Assembly: GCF_041146795.1 (NCBI RefSeq)
Contig: NC_135167.1
Coordinates: forward strand, 34,023,454 to 34,087,453
Origin: Maylandia zebra
Lineage: Eukaryota > Chordata > Actinopteri > Cichliformes > Cichlidae
Reading direction: 5' to 3'
Length of the DNA stretch: 64,000 nucleotides
In this document: positions 47,602-60,465 of the stretch, one piece after another
Numbering within the stretch: position 1 is the stretch's first letter
Layout: each line of letters starts with the position of its first letter
Program-made: the position numbers and the translations under genes
Notes under the pieces: model-generated
Seen by the model: only the letters and a program-made list of their open reading frames with translations
Databases searched by the model: none
Told to the model about the DNA's origin: nothing

Positions 47602-50600
47602 TCTCTTTGCATGTGAATAGAGCTGTGATCCTTGGACTCAGGAGATGGCCTATCATAGCCTGTCATCTTTAATCCTTGAATTATTGTCCCCAGTTCAATG
47701 AATGGTGTAAAATTGGAACATATGTGTCATTATTCTGTAAATCTTTCATTATATTGTGATTGCCAGTCAGTTGTTTTATCCCAGCCTGTTTTCACAGGCC
47801 ATCGCTCACAAGCTGCAAATGTCTCACGCAGCAGTCATCATTTGCAAATAATGTCATTTCTTCTTTTCATCAAACATGCAGAAAATTCAGTTTCTCGGAT
47901 TCCATGAATTATCACTGCCGCTCTGATTCAAGGAGTTGCATGAGTATAAAACTATGCATCTGCTTCTAACAACAAATGGTAGCTATAATTTCCCATCCAT
48001 CTGCTTGGATCTTGGATATACTTGGAGATCAGGCTGGGCTGGACTTTTTGGACACACGTCGTAAAGCTAACGCGACTGGATTCCCCGACTGTGACACTGA
48101 GATTTGCTGCTCCCTTGATCAATTATTCTTGCCTTGTCTCACTGTATCAACCCTATAGTAAAAAGTCTGTAAAGATCCATCAAACTGTAGACATAAAGAC
48201 AAGACAGTGGGAAAATGTTCAAGGACACAGTGGTCATGGATAATAGCTGGAATCACACTCTGCCTCATGAAAACCAATTAGAACAACTGAAGCTATAATC
48301 TGTGCCTGTGTGGAGCAGGGCAAACAATAGGTCACTCTCTGTTTTTATGTCTTCTGTGCTGCCTAAACATGAAGATGAGTTGTAAGAGCAGGTCGAGTTC
48401 CTTGCATCCTTGACCTATTGCGTAGTTTTGAAAGGGTGGCATCTCTTCTTCAAGCTTTACCTCAAGAGATTTTTGAAGGCAAGTGAAAGTTTCACATTCC
48501 TCCTCTGCAATTTGTTTTCTTTGGAGTGGACTCTCTCTCTGTCCATTGTTCTCTTCTTGACCTCAAGCGTCTTATTGTTTGGGACTGCAGAGCAGAGGTC
48601 ACTCTGCAATAGGTGACCCTTCCCCCTGCTGCCTTCATTCCACTATTGTACAAGAGTGTAAGACGTACAAGAGGTCTCTAGGAAGACTCTTCAACTAAAG
48701 ATAATATACAAAGTACTCTGAGATATACCTCAATACAGCTTTGAACAACTTGAAATAGGAGATGAATGGAAATGTCGAAGATTCAGAGGAATCGCAACAA
48801 AGCCAGAGACTTCAGCAGTCTCCCATAATGTTTGCAAAAGCTTTAAGAAATAAGGAGCTCTACCTCATCTCTGTTTAACTCCGCATCCTAGTCGTGAGTT
48901 TAAACAATGCAATTCTGACAAATCGATGTGAGAATTGCATAAAACAAAAAACTTGAATCTGGGTATATTGTGCACTAAGTTGAAACAGCTTAGAGCTCAA
49001 CATAGCTGCTAAACCTGAAGAAAGAGGAAGAGTGAAGAAGAAAGGAGATTTTGAAAGGAACTGAAGAGTGATGGTTTGGTGAACTGACAAGCAGAAAAGA
49101 GGAGTTAAAGAACTACGGAGCAGAGGTCAGCTCACCTAGAGCCTATTAGATTCCCCCATAATGCAGTGATGGGATAAATTATCAGTCACACTGAGAATAA
49201 GAACCAGCACAGGCCAGTGGTTCCAAATGGCTGCATATGACTTTGAGATGCAAGACTTTGCCTGCTCCAGGACTCAGACTGAGGTGCAGGGGGTCCGCTG
49301 TGTGGAAAGTCAGAAAGACCACATTACTCCCAACTGTTATACCTAAAGACCCTGACTGCCCCGATGGTCATCATGCCTCACAGAGTTTCAACAGGCTAAA
49401 TGGACCGACGGGAGGTTCACATCCGGGTTGAAGGGAACTGCAGCTCCCTTGTTAGCAAACCACCACCTCATATCATGTCCCACAGAACCATGCGGTTCAA
49501 ATATCAACATAATGATATGTGATATACTTTGAATATTAACCAGTGTAAACTAGACATTGGATAATATTGTACAGTATGGTAGGTACCGTTACAAATGGTC
49601 TTGTTTTGGCAGTACAGAATAAGAAAGAAACAATAATACTGACACATATTTGGCTCCAAGTTTGTGTTGCAACTAAATGTTGCTAAAGTCCTCAGTTAGT
49701 ATTTTTCATATTGTTTATTTTTGACTTAATAGATTCTGTTCATTACAAGCTCTCAGATGTGACATTTTAACTTTGTTTCCCATTGAACAGTTAAAAACCC
49801 AAAGATGAATGAAAAAAAGAATGAAATAAAAGGAGCAACCAGCTTTAAATGACTTAAATATAGCTTAAATTTAGCTAGCTTGCTTGCTTAGCAAATGCCA
49901 TCCCATCATTCCACTTTAATATATGCCACTTTTGTGGTAATCTATAAATAATGAATAAATTTCTCTTAAAAAAAGGAATGGAGACTTTTTGATCGGTTGT
50001 TCATTTGTTCATTAGCAGATACGAGGCCTAGTTAGCAGCTAGCAACATCTGCCAAAGTAGCGACAACCCTAATAATGCAAAACTTTATGGCTTAATAATC
50101 TGAATTGTTGAGTTGTATAAAATGAGTTGGGGGTTTTTTAATATATATTTTGGCTAGTATTTGAGATTATTTCCACTGTAAGGTCTGACATTTCAGTAGC
50201 CTACAGGGAATATACAGAGGCTGTTTTTAAAGCTAGCCTCAATTGGCCTTTGGAGAAAGATTGGTTTTATTTTGTTTTTCATTCATTTTTCAAGAATTCC
50301 ACTTAGTCAATACTCTCAAATAAATCCTGAAAGTGAACATTTTAACAATTTAATCATATAAATTGAGCTTAAGAATGGGGACAAAGCAGTGCATTTTTAA
50401 AAATGATAATCGTGGGCTAAACAACACCAGCCCAGGCAATGAGAAAAAAGAGCATTTCGGTACCATTATTGACTTTAACAGAAAATTTAAATAAATAAAT
50501 AAATAGAACAGTGTTTCAGGCAAAAATAACTGAATGTTAAGATCTTTGTACATTTTCTTTAGAATGACAATAAATAGACAATAAAACCTTTGGTTCTGAC

Positions 50601-51284
50601 AATGTTTTTCTCTCAATGTAAAAGAAGATAAGTGGAAAATGCTAAATGTTCTGTTGTTTTCTTGTTGATCTTCGATTAATCATGAGGCCAAGTACAAGAA
50701 CCGTGTCAGCCTTGTTTATGCAAGGCTCAGCTCGACACACACCCACAGACACACACAGTATTACATGCAAACACACTTGTGCAGCAGGAGCAGTAGCAGC
50801 ACTGAAAAGATCACTGGTTTCCCCCTGTTATGCAAATGCATCAAAACGCTTGAGTGAGAATTATATATGAATCCAATGAGGCTTTTTCTCTCTTTTAGAA
50901 ATGCTTAGCCACAAGTACTGAGAGCCCTCAATGGCAAGCGTCCGCTTCACTCCCCGGCCATGCGTATTATTCAGCTTGACGAGACGCAAACTGACATAAG
51001 CACCCAGGCTCACTTTCACTCACTGGCAATCCGATTATATGGCCAACACGGCATCAATGCTACAGGGCCAACAGGCAGTGAAGTCCGTCAAGCATCCCCT
51101 CCTCCACCCAAGCTCCTTCTTTCCCCATTCATAGCACCTTCTTCAACTGCCCTGTGCAGCTACCCCTCCCAAACACACTCTCACACACACTTCTTGAGGC
51201 CTCCGGCCTTAGTAAACAACAAACTTCCAGGAAAGAGTTTTCAACTGACAAATTTAAACCCGATCAAAACTTTGTTGGAAAGAT
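47601..51284. other. Gene-poor intergenic DNA upstream of dbx1 (part 5)
   Basis: No gene recognised. 50660-51110 is repeat-free with several TF-like cores (cttcgattaatcatgagg near 50670; gcgtattattcagcttgac near 50962) and is a candidate regulatory stretch. Confidence 0.5.
50880..51090. promoter_or_regulatory. Candidate enhancer (composition-based)
   Basis: Balanced composition without repeats, with cores such as gcttagccacaagtactgag (50905) and ggccaacacggcatcaatgc (51041). Proposed only because of texture and location about 6 kb upstream of dbx1. Confidence 0.22.
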
Positions 51285-51309
51285 GGGGGGGGGGGGGGGG
51301 GGGGGGGGG
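51285..51309. repeat. 25-base G homopolymer
   Basis: Uninterrupted G run followed by aataattaatt. Confidence 0.9.
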
Positions 51310-54300
51310 AATAATTAATTAAAACTCTGAAAACTCTTCCACCTTCCATTCTGTCTAAATAGTTGCTTTTTGTTTATTTCAAGCTTTCTTGTTGTGCACA
51401 TTGCTGGAAAACATGCAAGCAAGCATTTGGTTTTATTTTAATTGTGTCAAGCTTGTTCTCGTGCAGCTCTGCAGAGCACAAAGACAGCATTAGGCAGCTG
51501 CATTCAGTATCCTTCTGAGCCCTGTCTAGTGCCTGTTCATTCCATAATAATCAGATATTAGCAGCTATATCTATATCAGACAAGTTCTGCAGGTCGGGCT
51601 GACCAGGAGAGTCACCACTAATGTCACCATGGGTCTCCTAAGCTAAACCGGTCTTGACAACCACACAACCCGGCCTTCTTTTCCGTGCTGTGCAATGACG
51701 CTTGGGTCCTTAGACAGGGCACTCGTTGAAGCAGTGGGTGTTTACATGACGCTACCCCAAAAGACTGCCAGGTGCTCGGGAGGGGGTGGTGGAGTGGAGT
51801 CTCCTCTCATAAATCGCCCCAAATCCGTGAAACTAATGTCGAGATGAGATTAAACATGCACAGAGATACATTTGCAATTGATTAGCACTGAGCCACTGTG
51901 ACAAATTGTATATAATTTTGAGAGAGTGTGTATGACCCTTTGTGTGCGTGTTTCCAATATCAGCACCAGATTATTGAGAAAACTAAAGAGGTTAGTTAAA
52001 CAACAATTATTTAAAACCAGATCAAATGAAGTGTCTAAATACCAGGTGATTTTGTTTGTTTGTTTGTTTTTTATTTAAATGTTTTGGAGTCTTTTTTTTT
52101 TTTTTACCAGGAGCCAGCACTAAAATATTTCAGACATGATGTAATTGCAGTAACTTCAGGTAGAGTTTAATAACCCAGTCAAGGATGTTCCACCTGCCTG
52201 ACTATCCCTTCTAAAACAGGGATTTCAAGCACTACTATGTTTCCTCTGCACCCCTCTGTTTTGTCTGGTATTAATGAGCAATTAACTTTGCATACAAGGT
52301 CACGGACAATGGTATTGGTTGTCAGATTATGCTAATGCTGTTGGCAGTGGCTCCACTGAAAGAGGACAGGGAATCCCTGTGAATAGAGAGGGTTCTGGCC
52401 TTTCTCCAAGATCAGAAAATGATATGCAAACTGTACCAACATGCGTTTTAAAAGGATTAGGACACCACTCGACATCCATACCAACAACTGCTAATAAATG
52501 AACAGCAAAAAGGGGAGGCAAGTGTCCCCCGTCTGGCCCGAAAAGAGCCATTCTGCTTGGAAACTTTATGCGGCTGAGAGCAGAACTTGCAATTTAAAGT
52601 TTGGATGGTTGCTGTGAAATTGATGTTCTTAAGGATTGTGATTTGATAAGATGTAACTTTGGGGTTGTGAAGATGAGATCAAAAAAATTCTAACAAAAGG
52701 CCAAACTAAAAGAATTCAGTGTGTGGCGAAGCAAACAAAAAAGGGAGCCTGGGGTGAAACTAAGAAGTTGAACTCCCATGACCAAGTGAGAGGGAACAGG
52801 TGCAGCTAGAGTTCATACAGAGCGCTTTGTGTCCTGATATGGCTCCCGTCCATTTGGGGAAGAAGGAGGGGCCCATGTTTAATACAAAGTTAATATCAAT
52901 TTAATGCTTGTCACTGTTCTTCTGAATCTTGTGGCATCGCTAATTCGCTCAGTGTTGAGCGGGGCTTTTGCACCGCCTGCACCAGATGCCACAGGGACCT
53001 TCAGTGCTGCAGCGAGCGGTGAGGTGAAGCCGCGGGCAAAACACCCCAAGTGGGAGCTGCTGCTGAGGTGAAGCCCGGTCACAAACTGAATCCATTGAAA
53101 TAGATGTTTGGTTAACTTCACATGGCAGGAGCAAAGACCCATTTCAGCTTCATCTGAAACCTGTACACACTGGGACATTTTAAGAACTGTATGGGCTAAA
53201 GGCCGGAGTCATCTGACAAACGATATACAGCGAGGGCACAAGCACTCACAAACTTCAACAAGTAGTACCAAAATCATTAAAAATTGGAGGGGATGGGGGG
53301 CATGAAGATTATCATAAATTATTTTAATGTTATCAAAGAAAGATGAGTTTAAGGCTTCTTTTTAGTAATTGCTTTATAGAAGCTGTAATTTACCATGATC
53401 TCACTGAAGTAGTTGATTACAATAAATGTACGTACCACTAGATCATTTCATATTGAAAATGCAAAGAATATCCTATTTAATTTTTTATCTTCTATTTGCT
53501 TCCACTGGCTTGTCTACTTTCCTGCATACTTGTTTCTTTTAATAAAATTGGATTTACTGTATGAATACTTCCACACTGGCAAGTAAAAAAAGACTCAGTT
53601 TTTTTGTTTGTTTGTTTGTTTGTTTGTTTTTTAGATTATTAGTGTAGCACACCATCATGTGAATTGTAGTTTGTAATCAGCCAAAACTAGTTTCTCCTTT
53701 TTCTATTGCAAGTATAATAAGTGATGCAAACGTGATCCAAAAAAGAAATGATCTGTTTCCAGATTTTTATTTTTACCTGTTTATTTTTTTTCATGCATGT
53801 GAAAATAAATGTAAAAAAAATCTTCTGGAGCTATGTAGTGTTTGAGGACTCATATTTTGGACACCCAACACAAAAAGTACGGAACTTACATTTCAAGTTT
53901 ACCCTTTTCCCTTAACTAAAGCCTAGTTTTATTTCAGAGTGCACCATTTTTTGTATTTAAATGTTAGTGGGTAACGAGTTTGGCGTTGTATTCAAATGGA
54001 AAATATCGAGTACAAATATGTAAAATGTGCAAAATTAGGCTTTTCTTTAACATAATGAAACAAACTGCGTCATTTTTCTCGTAAATTTGAATTTTGCAGT
54101 ATGTAGAGCTACAAATTGTTAAACTTTCGACGTGCAGATTTTTATTTATTTATCAGTTTTGTTGTAATGATTCAAAGCTAAACAGTGTTGCTAAAACCAC
54201 ACTGAAATCGGCACAACAGAAGTTGTCGGGATGGATGTGTTAACTCAGAGAAAGCGTTTAACGGAGTCAACAGACCCTGATGGAGGTGGATGCCGGCTAA

Positions 54301-54479
54301 ACGGCTGCAGGGTGGAGATGGATGGACTGGTGGCCGGTGTCATAAACCAGGCAGCAACCAGTCAGCACAATCTGTTCGTCCCGGTTAAGTGAAAAGACGG
54401 GGAGTTCCCTTTCCTCGATGCGCCCACGTCACTGATAAATAATGAGGGAATAATAAACAGTCAACCACCTGTCGGACCC
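51310..54479. other. Gene-poor intergenic DNA upstream of dbx1 (part 6)
   Basis: No gene recognised. Contains (TTTG)n tracts near 52050 and 53605-53630. 51540-51900 and 52290-52560 are repeat-free and could be regulatory. Overlapping open frames at 52319-53178 occupy both strands and resemble no family. Confidence 0.5.
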
Positions 54480-55340
54480 GCAGCACAATAGGACGGCCCA
54501 TAGAGAGCCTCTCATGCATGGGTAACATATTTACTCAGCCCCTTTCACTTAACGAAGCAGAAAGAGAGCCAAGATAATGGTTAAGTTCATCTATTTGGTA
54601 AACTGGCATGGCCCAGCCGGGAAAAAAAACTATAACACTCTTAGGAAAAGTGTTTAATGTAATCAGTATAGCTGGGAGTGTAAATGAATTGCATCTCCTG
54701 CAGCTGCCACTCTGTAATGGTAATCCCTATACAGACAGGCCTATCAAAGGCTATCAGGATATTCTGAGTACTATAAATAATACTGGCAATATGAATAATA
54801 TTGCTATGTCAAACTGACGCATTAAAAACTAAACGGTAAACACCACCGCGGATCCACACTTTCGCAGTGATTTATAAAACACTTCTGGGCTTGTACTACA
54901 GAGTATCATGTGGTGCCGCCTAAACTTTAACTTGTATCTGAATCCCTGCGGGATGATTGTATAAAAGTGATGGACTGCATCGTGCTCTGACAGAGGGAGG
55001 GAGGGAGGGTCGTTAGTGTTAATGTTTGAGAGATGCGCTATTAATGGCTTTTAATTCAGCCGCAGCCAGCTGTTTTTACTCGGCCTGGTAAAGGAGCGGG
55101 GACGTGGCAAGCTTGCAAAGCTCGTAGAAATTAGTCTCGGTCAGCCAGAGAAGCCTATGCTTCCTGCTAACCATCTGCTTACCGCTCACAAAAGAAGGAT
55201 TTCGGGCGGCCAAGTAAAGGAATATAGGCTCATAAAAAAGCTTTGAAGGTCTCGTTACTTAGCGGAGGTGTAGCTGCCGGGACGGAGCGCTGTGTTAACG
55301 CCTGTTTGTGCGTCCTGCGCTCGTGAATAACGCAGACGCA
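54480..55340. promoter_or_regulatory. Candidate regulatory block about 2-2.7 kb upstream of dbx1
   Basis: A long stretch without simple repeats, with motif-like cores (catgcatgggtaacatattt near 54514, tgtaaatgaattgcatctcc near 54680, gctattaatggcttttaatt near 55037). Of all the gene-poor DNA here, this has the texture most like vertebrate conserved non-coding sequence. A 69-codon open frame at 54608-54817 is most likely fortuitous. Confidence 0.3.
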
Positions 55341-56720
55341 CCTCTTACAAGCGCTGACTCTCTTTAAAGGATCATTTCACGGAGGCGTTCCCTTTTAATT
55401 ATCGGAATTGTGGCCACTTTATATTAGACTGACGTAGAAGTGCTAATCATGATCTGAGCTGATCCCAAATGAAGCTTAGCTTCATACAAAATTTGCAACT
55501 CAGAGAAGGGAAGGAAGGCTGATTTTTAATTATGTCAGATTTTAACTCGCTCTTCCACTTAACAGTGAACCTATTTTCTTCAAAAACAAAAACAAACTAA
55601 AATATGGTCTAAAGAGTGTAACTACTCTATTTTTTAGTTGTTTTTTTTTTTTTGTTTTTTTTTTAAGGAGACTGAAAAATTGCACACAATGAGTTTCATA
55701 TCTGTAAATGAAAATAATCAGTGTGATCGAAATTAATTTTTGGTAAAGAAACGTAATTAAGGCCTAAAATGCGCCGAGCGTTGTACTCTTGAGCTCAAAG
55801 AAAAGATATAAACGAAAAAAACATCTGGGGCTAAATTACATATTTTAATAAAATCAAGTTGTAGCTTTTGTTTACATTTTAAAGCCACATATTTCCTCCA
55901 GATTGGTTTTATTTTAATTGTTTGTTTGTTTTTTAATTGGGTTTAATACTGGCAACAATTGGGATCCCCCCCCCCCCTCCCTCTTTGAGTCTGAAACGCA
56001 TTTTCGCCTGATTGCGCTGCTTTAACGGGTTTTCTGGGGGGGAAGGCTGACAGAACACGACTATCAGGCTCCAAGTCGCTTTAATAAGAGTTTTATATGG
56101 GGTTTCAGTGTCCGCTCATATGAATGCGTTTTAAATCAAATCACAGATGCACTTTTATTCAGCCAGTTAAAATAGCAGAACAAAACCGTCTTTAGAAATA
56201 AGGCTTTTTTTCTTTCTTTTTTTTTTATTCCACTGGGCTTTTTCTGAAGGCGAGAGAAGGAAGGGGAGAAAGGCCGAGGGGCGCCTCCTCCGCAGCTGAG
56301 GGTGACAGTTAGTTCATGGTTAACAGGATCATGAGCGCACGGCTCAGGCCGCACACTTCTACTCTGCGCACAGCCGCAGCTCAGTGCGCAATGAATGAAG
56401 CCTGTGCAAAAAAGAGTGATATTTAACACATCTGTTAAAGCGTTTTGATAGCAGAAATCCGTTTAAGACATTATTCCATGACGAGGGCCAGATTGAGTGT
56501 TGAGAATCCTATGAAACCCTAAAAGTGATTTACATCTGAGATGCAGCCCATGTCTGCAACTGATGTAGAAGGTGTAGGTTTAACAACAAAAACAGACTGC
56601 AGTTTATTCTAATAATGACAGCCAAATAGAAATCTCACCTGATTTCTTTTAAAAGAAATCCACCCCAAGATTTTTATTTTTTTGCATAACTGACAATAGA
56701 TTAAAATAATAACTAAGCTT
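55341..56720. other. Distal upstream region of dbx1, nothing recognised
   Basis: AT-rich, with T-rich tracts (55636-55665) and a C run (55967-55977). The segment 56230-56400 is CpG-richer. No gene or RNA found. Confidence 0.55.
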
Positions 56721-56722
56721 TT

Positions 56723-56764
56723 CTTTAACGCTCCCCTTCTACTTAAAGAAGGGGAGCGTTAAAG
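56723..56764. repeat. Perfect 18-bp inverted repeat with 6-base loop, upstream of dbx1
   Basis: The left arm 56723-56740 (CTTTAACGCTCCCCTTCT) and right arm 56747-56764 are exact reverse complements around the loop acttaa. It lies about 340 bp upstream of the dbx1 TATA box. It could form a stable hairpin; function unknown. Confidence 0.92.
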
Positions 56765-56986
56765 CTAAAAGGGAATGATATCTTTTTAAGCAGTCATTAA
56801 ATCTCCCAATATAATACCTGAATACAAAGATTGCTCTTTAATTAGGGCGCTTGGCTCTGCCAAACAAAACAAACTGAAAGGAAAGTAGCCAACATGCAAA
56901 ATTGATGACTGAGCCTCCTTTGTGGTCCCCACATTGTGTGATACTTGCTTATGAAGTCTAATACAATCATAAATTGCGTCCTCCGG

Positions 56987-57106
56987 CCAATCAGCGGCCC
57001 GGGAGATGCTGCATGAAAGCGACCCATGTGGAGAACTTTGTTGAGCACCATTGTTGAGGCTGTCAGCCCTGAGTGGAGGGCCGAGGGGGGGCAGGCTACT
57101 ATAAAA
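56987..57106 (+). promoter_or_regulatory. dbx1 core promoter: CCAAT box and TATA box
   Basis: CCAAT in gGCCAATCAG at 56987-56991 and TATAAAA at 57100-57106, about 110 bp apart. A start of transcription near 57130 would leave an 85-base 5' UTR before the ATG at 57214. Strong TATA promoters are common in tightly regulated developmental genes. Site use is inferred from position. Confidence 0.65.
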
Positions 57107-57213
57107 CTTCTCTCCCCAGAGTGAGGAAACCAGAGGAGTTAGCAACCGTTCACAAGACTGATTCTCTCCCAGCTGACACAAGGAGTATTTGAATTTTTCT
57201 TAAAGCCGGGACC

Positions 57214-58484
57214 ATGATGATCCCAAGCGTTATTGCGCCTCCTGCCTTCTACCCCGGGCTGTACCGGCCCGCCGCGGCTCTCCCGCTCCACCAGACCCTG
57301 CCGTCGGCCTTCCAGACCCACTCCAGCTTCTTGGTGGAGGATCTGCTGCGGATAAGCCGTCCCGCCGCCTTTATAAACCGGACTGTCCCGTCAGCGAGCG
57401 CCTCCGTGACAACAGCCACCACCACCGTGTCCACCGGCGGCGCGCTGGAGCGCACGGTAGCGGTGGGTACGGGGACGCGCGAATCGTGCTCACCTAAAAC
57501 ATCGGTGCCGAACAGCAAGGATCCGAGTTTTCTCAAGTTTGGAGTGAACGCCATCCTCGCACCCTCACCAAAGACTGGTGAGTAGACACTACAGCATCGC
57601 TCTGCTTTCTCCTTACGCGCATGCGTTTGATTTAGAGCCACTTTTTTCTTTTCTAAATGAAGGAATGATTTTAACATGCTCTGCTCTTCAACAGCGTCCT
57701 TACCCCCTGCAGTCCACAGTCTGAACACCAAGACCTTCCCCGTCCCCTGCTTTGACGCAACCTTTCACCCCATATTCAGGGCGCCTTATTTACCAGGTAG
57801 GCGCAACATTTGGTTTTTTTACTCGCTTCTTCCTTATCTACGACTCTCTTTGGCCTTTAGAGTCGTGTCTGTACTAATTGCATTTAAATGTAAAACACTT
57901 TCACCCCCTCCTGTCATATATTTTAACCAAAACAGAAGCAGTAAGGGAAACAAACAGCCAGAAAAGAAGAAATCACTGTCTCATTAATGGGGACCGCTGG
58001 CTCTGGCCTCTGCGTGGACCCACACACCCACCCCCTAATTAACCAATTATCCCAAATCGTCACGCTCTAAATTTGAGGCGGGGTGGCGAGTTATAGTCCC
58101 CCTTGCTTCCCATTGGGGGGCGTTTTGGCATTTCCCCGGCACCGCGTTTTCCCACAGCGTCCGGGGGGCCAGCGGGCCACTGTGGCGGGCAACAAAGCCC
58201 TCACCACCGTGACCAATTTGGTCAGCTCCCACCGGGTGAACCACCCACACACCCCGGAGAGTGACTTTTACCAGTCGGACCAAAGGCGTGAACCAGTCAT
58301 GCACTAATTTCCCTATTAGGCGCTATTGAGAGTTTTCAATATTCTCACAAGACCACATAGCGCGTCGTTGTTCTTGGTGCTACTGCGAGCGCGGGGCAGC
58401 TGCAGTCAGGGGGAGTCCAGGCAGTAGTGTGCGGACAGGAACACCGTCCTTCGCCGGGAGAGGGGATTTTCAAATAACGCCAAC

Positions 58485-58525
<41 letters not shown>

Positions 58526-59984
58526 TTGTGCTCCAATTGGAGCAGTCGGGGGAAAGTTTTCTGCATGCTGGGCGACTCATAGGATAGGTTACCGCTGACC
58601 TCAAATCCCCACTCTGTCTGTGCCTTAAACGTTTCTCTTTTCTCCGAGCGGGCCAATCATCGACTTGAGATAAAGAATAATCTCTTAGAAAAGTCTATAA
58701 AGTCGCTAGTCTTTCATTCAGACAAATCATAATAGAGATGGAGTCTTTTCATGGGCTCAGCTGAATGCCTCAACAAAACAACTCCAGCGTCCTGAATAGC
58801 TTTTCGTGTTCATTTAATGAAAATGATTTGAGGGCACGAAAAAAAGCACCATTCCCCTCCACTCTTCACTCCCCCATCCAAGCATCAGTATTCTGGTATG
58901 CAGTTGTGTTTAGTTTGAAAGTGTAAATCTCCTTTTGTTGCGATAATATATGGCCTTCGCCGCCTGTCCAGAGTCTTTTCACCGTTAGTTCATTACTACA
59001 CAATTACCGTTCACGGTTTATTAACTCCTCTATCCGCCCTCACAGGGTTCCTTAAAGGATATGCTACCTCTTTACCATACCAATGCGGTTGGGGACCGGC
59101 CAATGTGCTAATTAGTCACCTCGTGCCATTTCACTCAGGACGCATAAGCACTGCACAGTTCCAAAAGGGAAACTTCAAATAATAATCCATTGAAAGCTGG
59201 TCCTAACGCAGAATCGTTATATTCATGCGGCCATGTCATGGTCTCATGTCCAGGCAGTTTTAAGTACAGCAATTCGGTACATTTGTGGCATGGTGGTTGT
59301 CTTTAATGACGGAAAACGATGCTAATTGCTTCCACTTAATTTTCTGTTTTGTTTTTCCTGCACTGTAGCATCTTCATCCGTTGTTCCAATCCCGGGGACT
59401 TTTTCGTGGCCCTTGGCAGCCAGAGGAAAACCCCGGAGAGGGATGCTGAGGAGGGCGGTGTTCTCCGACGTGCAGCGCAAAGCCTTGGAGAAAATGTTTC
59501 AGAAACAGAAATACATCAGCAAGCCCGACAGGAAGAAGCTGGCATCTAAACTTGGCCTAAAAGACTCGCAGGTAAAACTCGCAAGTGCTCAAAATGTTCA
59601 GTACGCCGTGCGTAAAAACCAGTTCCGTAATCCTCTAGCGACTAACCCATTATCGACAAACAACTTTACCCACTCATGATTTTCTCCTTCTTGCAGGTAA
59701 AAATTTGGTTTCAGAACCGACGGATGAAATGGAGAAATTCCAAGGAACGAGAGCTGCTGTCTTCCGGTGGATGCCGCGAGCAGACGCTGCCCACCAAAGC
59801 CAACCCGCACCCGGACCTCAGCGATGTGGGCAAGAAGTCCTCAGCCGAAGAGGAAGAGGAGGAAGAAAAGGAGTTCGGAACAGAGAGAATGAGGGCGGCA
59901 GGTTCCACCATCTCCTCTCCCTCCCTCTCCAGTAAGCACTCGGATTTCTCGGAGTCAGATGAAGAGGAGATAACAGTATCTTAA
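57214..59984 (+). CDS. dbx1: Developing brain homeobox protein 1 (DBX1)
   Basis: Homeodomain transcription factor, mainly a repressor in the nucleus, that in vertebrates sets the p0/p1 progenitor domains of the spinal cord and hindbrain and specifies V0 interneurons. Four exons: 57214-57577, 57695-57796, 59369-59571, 59697-59984; GT-AG borders and matching phases; 318 residues. Visible: N-terminal MMIPSVIAPPAFYP; an eh1-like motif FLVEDLLRISRP (near residue 40), a Groucho/TLE-binding type of sequence; FLKFGVNAIL; ASSSVVPIPGTFSWPLAARG; the homeodomain at residues 180-239 (FSDVQRKALEKMFQKQKYIS... then WFQNRRMKWRNSK, with Trp227, Asn230 and Arg232 in the recognition helix), split by the last intron; and a Glu-rich C-terminus ending SDFSESDEEEITVS. 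All landmarks agree with DBX1 rather than DBX2. Teleosts have dbx1a and dbx1b; which one this is cannot be told from sequence alone. Confidence 0.98.
57797..59368 (+). other. dbx1 intron 2, with candidate intronic regulatory DNA
   Basis: The largest dbx1 intron. 58000-58330 is repeat-free and GC-richer, with cctaattaaccaattatccc at 58034-58053. A 32-base A run lies at 58488-58519. The segment 58600-59330 is also repeat-free with several TAAT and ATTA cores. Enhancer function is a guess. Confidence 0.4.
58488..58519. repeat. 32-base A homopolymer in dbx1 intron 2
   Basis: Uninterrupted A run. No adjacent retroposon or target duplication was recognised. Confidence 0.9.
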
Positions 59985-60382
59985 TTTATTTTGAAAAGCG
60001 AGTATAGAGTTATAACCCATGATCTGTTTTTATGAGACTGTGACCAGATTAGAAGGAAACTGCCGCTGTGACAAACCATCAACGTCGCCGTTCAAACAAG
60101 TTGCACCCATGTTTGTGGCTTCATCAGTGCATGCGCACTGGACAGGATCTGCTACTGAGACACAGTTTGTTGTTTTGCACAGCTTTGTTGAATTGTACAG
60201 TATTTTGTACAAGTTCGTATGGAAGTTTTATGCCAAGAATATTGCGTTACTTTACATTGACATGAATAGAGTTGTTTATTGAAAAATGTAGCTATTTTGT
60301 TAATTTATACCAATTTGTTTAATAACTATGTTGTATTATGTGCTGTATATATATGTTTATTTCACCTTTTGTACAAAAATCA

Positions 60383-60388
60383 AATAAA
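60383..60388 (+). terminator. dbx1 polyadenylation signal
   Basis: AATAAA about 400 bases after the dbx1 stop codon, in an AT-rich 3' UTR with many ATTT and TGTA cores. The 3' end is expected near 60400-60415. Confidence 0.75.
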
Positions 60389-60465
60389 ACTAAACAATTC
60401 CAAGTCACATGTGTGTGCAGTTTTAAGATAACAGTTTGACCATTCAATCATAAATAATTATTAAT

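Noticed and set aside
57249-57731. 160-codon open frame on the minus strand over dbx1 exon 1
   Set aside because: Shadow of the GC-rich dbx1 coding sequence; the sense frame carries the conserved DBX1 motifs.
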